A stretch of DNA of 64,000 bases from Helianthus annuus. Lineage: Eukaryota; Streptophyta; Magnoliopsida; Asterales; Asteraceae. The notes under the pieces are model-generated. The model was not told the DNA's origin. It saw only the letters and a program-made list of their open reading frames with translations, and made no database searches. Location of the stretch: contig NC_035435.2 in assembly GCF_002127325.2 (NCBI RefSeq), forward strand, positions 124,057,127 through 124,121,126, given 5' to 3'. Position 1 is the first letter of the stretch. Every line of letters begins with the position of its first letter. This document shows, piece after piece, positions 58,608-64,000 of the stretch. The translations under genes and the position numbers were made by a program.

Positions 58608-58997
58608 TAGCAGACTTTCATGGAAAACGGCCATGTGGGGCTTAATGTTAGTTAAAATTTGTGGTGTCGTTTAATCTAATCAAATCGCATATTCCCATCC
58701 CTTGCAACGCATCGATCGTCGCCTATCGCTCGACGGTTGTTGCTATCGCTCGTCGCTCATCGCTTATCGCTTTTCGCTTATCGCCGCCGTCTTTGCTTAA
58801 TATGTCTGTTTTGTGCTACCAATTATCGCGTACCGCTTATCGCACTCGCTCGTATCACCAAACTGAGTTCGAAAATGCCTTCATCGCTCAGTTTGCTCAA
58901 TCTCTCTATTATACTTGGTCCAGCTACCTTTCGCTTGGACCGAGCGAAATGAAATCTATTAGAACTATGTCGACATGCATGACACCGCTTCACGGGA

Positions 58998-59075
58998 CGG
59001 GAGCCATATGGCTAAAACATGGTGGATACGCCGCTGGTACATCCTACATATAAGTGTTTTAGCCATATTGTCGAA
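58998..59075 (+). other. Hairpin 4 of element B
   Basis: A perfect 14-bp stem ATATGGCTAAAACA/TGTTTTAGCCATAT closes the same 36-nt loop, in which one T of the TATATATA end is C. Confidence 0.8.
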
Positions 59076-59650
59076 CTTTCGTGGAAAAGTGCCATGCGGG
59101 GCCGACTTTAAATTTTTAAAATTTTAATAGTATTAAAAACCCTTGTGTAAACAAAGCTTTTCTTACAAACTTTTCTAACATTTGATCAAAACCTTTGTAC
59201 AAAGCGAGATCATCTTGTAACGATGGTGTGACAATCAACTCAAGTTACTACCGCGTGACGAGAAAATTTAGGAAAACGAGTTTTAAACACCCTAGAATTT
59301 TTCAGTAACCTAATAAAACCCCACTCATAGCATTGGTGTGAACATCGAAACAGTTTAACGCCGCACTGTGAGAAGATTCTTCATAAACAAGTTTCTTCAA
59401 ACCTTTCCGAATTAATCAACTTTTCGAGAATTGAAAACACTTTTGGATGGCTTTTTGTGTATTGCCATCTTTTGTGTACGAATTGCCTTACTCGCTGCCA
59501 TTGCCAGTCATCGCAACGCTCTCGCTCGCGGAATTTCAATCAATCGCTCGCTTATTTTGACGCTTTTAATCGCTACTCCCACTCGCATCGATCCTCGCAA
59601 CCCTTCTTATGGATTAATTTCGGGACGAAATTTCCTAAAGCAGGGGAGAC

Positions 59651-62600
59651 TGTAACAACTTGCACATTCGTGCATTGTTACTACTCGTTATACTCGTTAC
59701 GCCTAGCACCAGAGATTCAGATCATAATGTGGCTATATCGCTTACATCGTTACTTCGCAGTATTTTCGCATATTTAGCATACTTTATCGCTATAACACAT
59801 CACATCACACGTACTAACACTCACGATGACATTGAGTGAGGACCTATTCTACCTCCTCGATAGCCTTGATGTGTCGCAATGCAACGCATATTCGAAACGC
59901 ACAAGTCGATTATTGCAACGCAGAGTTTGAAATGTGAATATTTATAGGACCCTTTGTGACTAATTATAATAGATATATAATTGTGGGTATGAAAATGTGT
60001 AACCAAACTATCGCAAAGCTTAACGAACAAAACGAAACATCGAAACGCAATTCGCCGGAGACCATCGATCGGGTGGTTGATCGATCGAATGGCCAAACGA
60101 TCGGATTGCCATTCGATCGGATTGCCACCCAATTGTACAACCATCCGATCGGATTGCCACCCGATCCACGGCACTCCATCACTTTCACTCCTCTCCACCT
60201 ATAAATAGCCCTTGTCACATCACTGTTCAAGTGATGTGACAGCTCTCACTCGGCCAACACATTTTGGGGCTATTTTCTCTCGATTCCTCCCGATTCTCGT
60301 AAGTTTCTACCTCAAATCTTGTACTTCTATGATCTACACGCACTTCTTCATCAATTTCTCTTTTGAATCTTAACTTTTAACCGTGAAATCAATGGATTCG
60401 AGGTGTTCTAGGATGATGTCATCATGGAGTTCTTATGAACTTCAAGTCTTGGCCTTATTCCACCAAGAACAACTCAGATCTGAAGGATTTCCACAAGAAT
60501 CAACAATGTTTTCGCATAGATTTACACATATTCATGGTTAAAAGGATTGAAAGATGGTTTTCTAACTTTCTTTCAACTCTTTTACACTCAATGCACTCAA
60601 AACCGATAGAATCGGAGCTCGTTCTGATCTTCTACTCATTCTTAGTGAAGTGTTGGTTCAAGATCTGATTTCTATCTAAGAGACTACTGATTTTGGATTA
60701 AACATGAACGACCGTCTGGAACAGTTGATCGATCGGCCTGGGGTGATTCTTGTTCGATCGGATCACTTGGGTCGTGATGAGGATTCTGTTGTTTAGCACG
60801 ATGTCACACCGTCTCGATCAAAACTACAAAACTTTCAAAACAATCAGGTGCAAAAGACGATCAGTACGTTGGGACGGATTGCTGTCCGATCAGATTGCCA
60901 CCCGATCGGATTGCCACCCGATCGGACAGCCATCCAATCGGCTTACACTTGGTTTCCCACTTACACTATTATTTCAACTTTTCAAGTTTTGAACGTCGAA
61001 CGGATTGCCGTCCGATCAGATTGCCATCCGATCGAACGACCATCCGACCATGTGATGTTTGGAACTCCAACACTTAAACAATTTTCAACATGTTCAATGC
61101 ACGAACAGTGACCAACGGATTGTCACCCGATCGGATTGCTGTCTGTTGGTGCACTGCATCTGCTGATTACGTCTTGTATCGAGTCATAGTCTTAGATTGT
61201 TAGATCTGGGCACGAAATACGAGAAAATGTGGAATTGTATAGATTTGGATTGTTAGGGTTGCTTTTATGGCCCATTAGGTTTTAGGGTCGCTCGAACGGA
61301 CATATGCTGGTCCGCTCGAACGGCAGCTGGGCTGAACCGCTCGAATATCAACTTGTCTGGACCGCTCGAGTAATTACTTGGACCGCTTATTGGGCCTGTC
61401 CAATAAGCGGTTCCAGAACTCTATATATACCTTAGGAGCGATCTCAGTTGTAACGTTTTGCAAAATCTCGTACCGAAGTGCTGCCGGATCGAGTACTGAA
61501 TGTAATTGCTGTCAAATCAATAAAGAAAGAGTTTAAAGTGAATTGCAAGCTATTCCTACGTTGATTACTTGTTTTCCGCACCTGTAATTGACAAAAACGC
61601 CTCTGATCGACTCATTCGGGTCGCGATACGATCCTACACTATCCGATTGAGTGACAAACTGTTGTGAACTTGTTCTCACTACGTGTCCTAGTAATCGGAT
61701 CGTCACCCGATCGAGCCGCCGTTCGATCGACCGACCTGAAGGGTAGAGATACCTCTCTGTTTTCAAAATGCTACAACGAAAACTTCAAAAGGCCAACCAT
61801 CATACACAAACACATCCTTACCAAACGAGGTGACAATCCAATCGAATGGCCATCCAATCGGATGACCATCCGAACGGATTGTCACTCGATCGAGTGGCCA
61901 TCCGATCGGATTGCCATCCGATCGGATTACCATCCGATACTTGATACATTCGCCACCGTTTAACGCACTGTTCGACGCTTACACTATCAATCTGTAATCA
62001 GGCTAATCTCTGACGCGCTCCCTTCAATCCAACCAAGTTGTGTTTACTTGCTGAACACCGATGGTGAGTATACTCGAACCCTTTTTTGTCGCATTTTGGG
62101 TGTAACATGCGTTCCTATCAAATCAAACTTATCAAAACAAACTATACAATTAAATTATTTGACACTTGCGAATGACTGTTATGCATATTTACACGTGATG
62201 CTAGTTACATATGTGTTAGGACTTATACTCGCAAGGTCCCGCCTTAACTAGTATAGTACTATAGAACCCGACGGGGTCTAGTTAGGATGAATAGCATTCG
62301 CATTCACCATCGCAGCTCGAGAGACTTAGCTGGTAGTATCTATCTTGTATGCATGTATGTTGAGGTATCTCGTTTATGTATTTGGTAATTCGCAGCACTT
62401 TTAACTATTTACGCTACTCTATCAAAACTTGTATACTCGCCAATACTTTTGTATTGACGTTGTTTTAACGTATGTTGCAGGTTTAGTCGCAGTCTACATC
62501 AAATCAAGCTAGGAAGTCTAGAAACTCACCTAAAATCTAGGTTGTCGGATATGAATTGTTTGAGAGGACATGAAATTCGTGGCAGCTTATGTGATTATGA

Positions 62601-62728
62601 TTGTTTATTAGTATGGGATAATGAACGCATTAAATGCTGTCGCAATTTAGTTGTTATGGATTCTCTTGAGCAATCTGATTCGCCTAGTGTCGCGCCCCGA
62701 TGATTCCGCCATCGGTTGGGGTGTGACA
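59651..62728 (+). repeat. 3' LTR of element B, interrupted by solo LTR F
   Basis: The full length is 3078 bp including F (61144-61638) and one TSD copy, so about 2578 bp without them. It begins TGTAACAACTTGC and ends GGGGTGTGACA. The TATA box is at 60200-60207. The same CCGATCGGATTGCCAC words as the 5' LTR are present at 60060-60170, 60890-61040 and 61850-61940. Confidence 0.9.
61144..61638 (+). mobile_element. Solo LTR F, Sirevirus-like, relative of element D
   Basis: This 495-bp sequence starts TGTTGGTGCACTGCATCTG and ends ACGATCCTACA, like element D's LTR. It is flanked by CTGTC/CTATC (61139-61143, 61639-61643). The uninterrupted 5' LTR of B reads CTATC there, so the left TSD carries one later change. 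It has an imperfect palindrome (61380-61414; ACCGCTTATTGG / CCAATAAGCGGT) just before TATATATA (61422-61429), and CCGCTCGAA words upstream. No internal region, so it arose by LTR-LTR recombination. Confidence 0.9.
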
Positions 62729-64000
62729 AGGTTTAGTATTGATGGAAGTTTATAAAATTAACCCTTAGATCATCATTCTCATTATCTTCACAACATCACC
62801 AACACTTCATTCTCCTCTCTTCCTCTCCCACCTTCGGCCGAGAACAAGAGCACCACCACCACCACTTTTCACTTCATCTTCGTCCATTCCCTAGTGATCT
62901 TAAGGTGTAAGAAGCTTGTTTAAGGAGCTTGGAGCCTTTGGGGATTGAAGGACCTCTTTCAAGTGCTATTAACCACCAAGATTAGCGTCATCTTCATCTT
63001 GTGTTCTTCCCTAGCCTTGTGCTAGTAGTAAGATCCTTCTAATCCCATTTTACACCGTGTTATGTTGGTTAAAAGATGATATAAGTAACTAATCATGAAG
63101 AACATTAAAGATCAAGAACATAATCTATAACATAAGACTAAAAATCATAATGATCTATGTTGTTTAAGTGTTTATATGCTTCTTGATTGTTTGTGTTTAT
63201 GATGTTAAAACATCATATGAAACTTGCTAGATTGTGATTAAAGACATGATCTAGCAAGATGAGTGGATGATCTTGTGAAAGACCAAGATGATCATACTTT
63301 ATGTAAGCATGAACTTGAAGTATGAAGTGTTTTTCTTGAATGATGATGATCAAAGTATAATATAAGTCTTATAAATGTGTGATTTCAAAAATGATTTTCT
63401 CAAGAAACTAAGTTAAATTACAAGCTTTACATAACCATTGTTTTTAAGGAAACTAATCACATTTTTAGTGGTTAATCAAGTGTAGAAACATATTATTAAC
63501 AAGAAAAATTCAAGAGGAAATATTTTTAGAAAATCAAGTTACAAGTTGTAAAAATCTAAAATCTTCAAGAATGATGTTTTTAAACAAATAACCACACTTT
63601 AAAGGGGTAACTAAGCTTACTAAACACCATACCAAGTTACTACAAATTTTTATAAATTTTCAAGTTCATATTAAAAATCATTGATTTTGGCACTTGGTAA
63701 GTATTGTTTGCTTTGTTGATGAATTGTGATGATTTTTAAAAGAAAATGATATGCTTTGAAAGCATGGAAACCTTCATTTTTAAGGGGAAATTATGGCAAA
63801 TTTTTTCTAGAAATTAAACACTTAGAAAAATATTTTTAAACAAGTGTTAACAAGTATATTTTAACCATGATTTTTCATATAAAATTTGCCATAATTTTTG
63901 TTACAAAAATTACAAATGTTGGAGGTTGTTTTTATAAATAAAAGTGACTAAATATGTATTTAGGAAAATATATATTTAGATGTCACATTGTGTGTGATTA
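62729..64000 (+). repeat. Right part of the older LTR that hosts element B
   Basis: It starts with the TSD AGGTT, then a TATA box (TATAAAAT, 62751-62758) and a C/T-rich leader (CTCTTCCTCTCCCACCTTCGG) typical of Ty3 R regions. AT-rich, gene-free DNA follows to the window end. With 30293-31136 it reads as one LTR cut about 20 bp before its TATA box. The far end is outside the window. Confidence 0.5.

Larger units (their letters stand above)
58037..59650 (+). other. Non-coding 3' region of element B: hairpins 2-4, ATCGCT repeats, PPT
   Basis: Hairpins are at about 58066-58126, 58547-58607 and 58998-59075. Between and around them are about thirty ATCGCTY words (58310-58480, 58700-58860), which create Arg/Ala/Tyr-rich open frames that are not genes. 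The region ends with the TTTCGGGACGAAATTTCC block and the PPT AAAGCAGGGGAGAC (59637-59650). No pol remnant is visible. Confidence 0.75.
31137..62728 (+). mobile_element. Element B: pol-less (gag-only) Ty3-gypsy element, host of three further insertions
   Basis: LTRs at 31137-33648 and 59651-62728 and TSD AGGTT (31132-31136, 62729-62733) delimit it. In order it has a PBS at 33652, a 1.2 kb leader, gag (34846-35505, continued 50497-50921), a non-coding region (50922-51345 and 58037-59650) and a PPT at 59638-59650. After removing the inserted elements the internal part is about 4.3 kb and contains no protease, RT, RNase H or integrase. It therefore belongs to the class called TR-GAG (LTR elements with only gag) and would need a helper. 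LTR termini, PBS and PPT flank match elements A and C. Confidence 0.88.

Noticed and set aside
58304..59053. Arg/Ala/Tyr-rich open frames in the non-coding part of element B
   Set aside because: They are translations of ATCGCT repeats and overlap the hairpins.

Overview
The window is plant nuclear DNA. It has plant gene exons with GT-AG introns, plant retrotransposon lineages (Ty3-gypsy chromovirus, Ty1-copia Ale-like, Sirevirus-like), a tRNA-derived SINE and many short fold-back elements. LTR style and the repeat repertoire suggest a large asterid genome, possibly Asteraceae; that is an inference from recall, not a search. I see no intact host gene: every coding stretch is transposon-derived, a fragment, or broken.

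Left part (1-31136). Positions 1-5749 are the 3' half of a Ty3-gypsy chromovirus (element A) ending in a complete 2.77 kb LTR. Next is a block with fragments of three unrelated host genes in one orientation: a SKP1-like gene, an AGO4-clade Argonaute and a leishmanolysin-like protease (6312-7902). Then come a fold-back MITE (8946-9355), a PIF/Harbinger-type ORF1 pseudogene (9682-11192), further fold-backs, an OTU-like transposon-associated fragment (13455-13860), a solo LTR carrying four small hairpins (about 14640-15533), and a Ty1-copia element on the minus strand with nearly identical LTRs (15618-20415). From 20.4 to 30.3 kb are simple repeats, MITEs, a hAT fragment, a SINE, a three-exon 2-oxoglutarate-dependent dioxygenase pseudogene (25086-27307, minus) and a 2 kb region of dispersed GGCGTTTT words.

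Right part (30293-64000) is a nest of LTR elements whose edges are fixed by target-site duplications. An older LTR (30293-31136, resuming at 62729) is split just upstream of its TATA box by element B (31137-62728, TSD AGGTT). B is a Ty3-gypsy element with a gag but no pol. Inside B lie element C (35511-50496, minus, TSD CCTAC; a broken relative of A with pol), element E (51346-58036, minus, TSD GTGAC/ATGAC; no gag or pol, one unknown Pro/Ser/Thr-rich protein) and solo LTR F (61144-61638, TSD CTGTC/CTATC). Inside C lies element D (42081-49719, plus, TSD GTCAC), a Sirevirus-like element that codes only for a very long gag with two zinc knuckles.

How they may work together (inference): B, D and E lack reverse transcriptase and integrase and must have moved with proteins supplied elsewhere. 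A/C share PBS type, PPT flank and LTR termini with B and are its plausible helper family. The most unusual signals are non-coding: four hairpins in B with one conserved loop and re-paired stems; a 15-copy GTTTCGCT word array and a perfect 36-bp palindrome in D; and CGATCG arrays in the LTRs of A, B and C.
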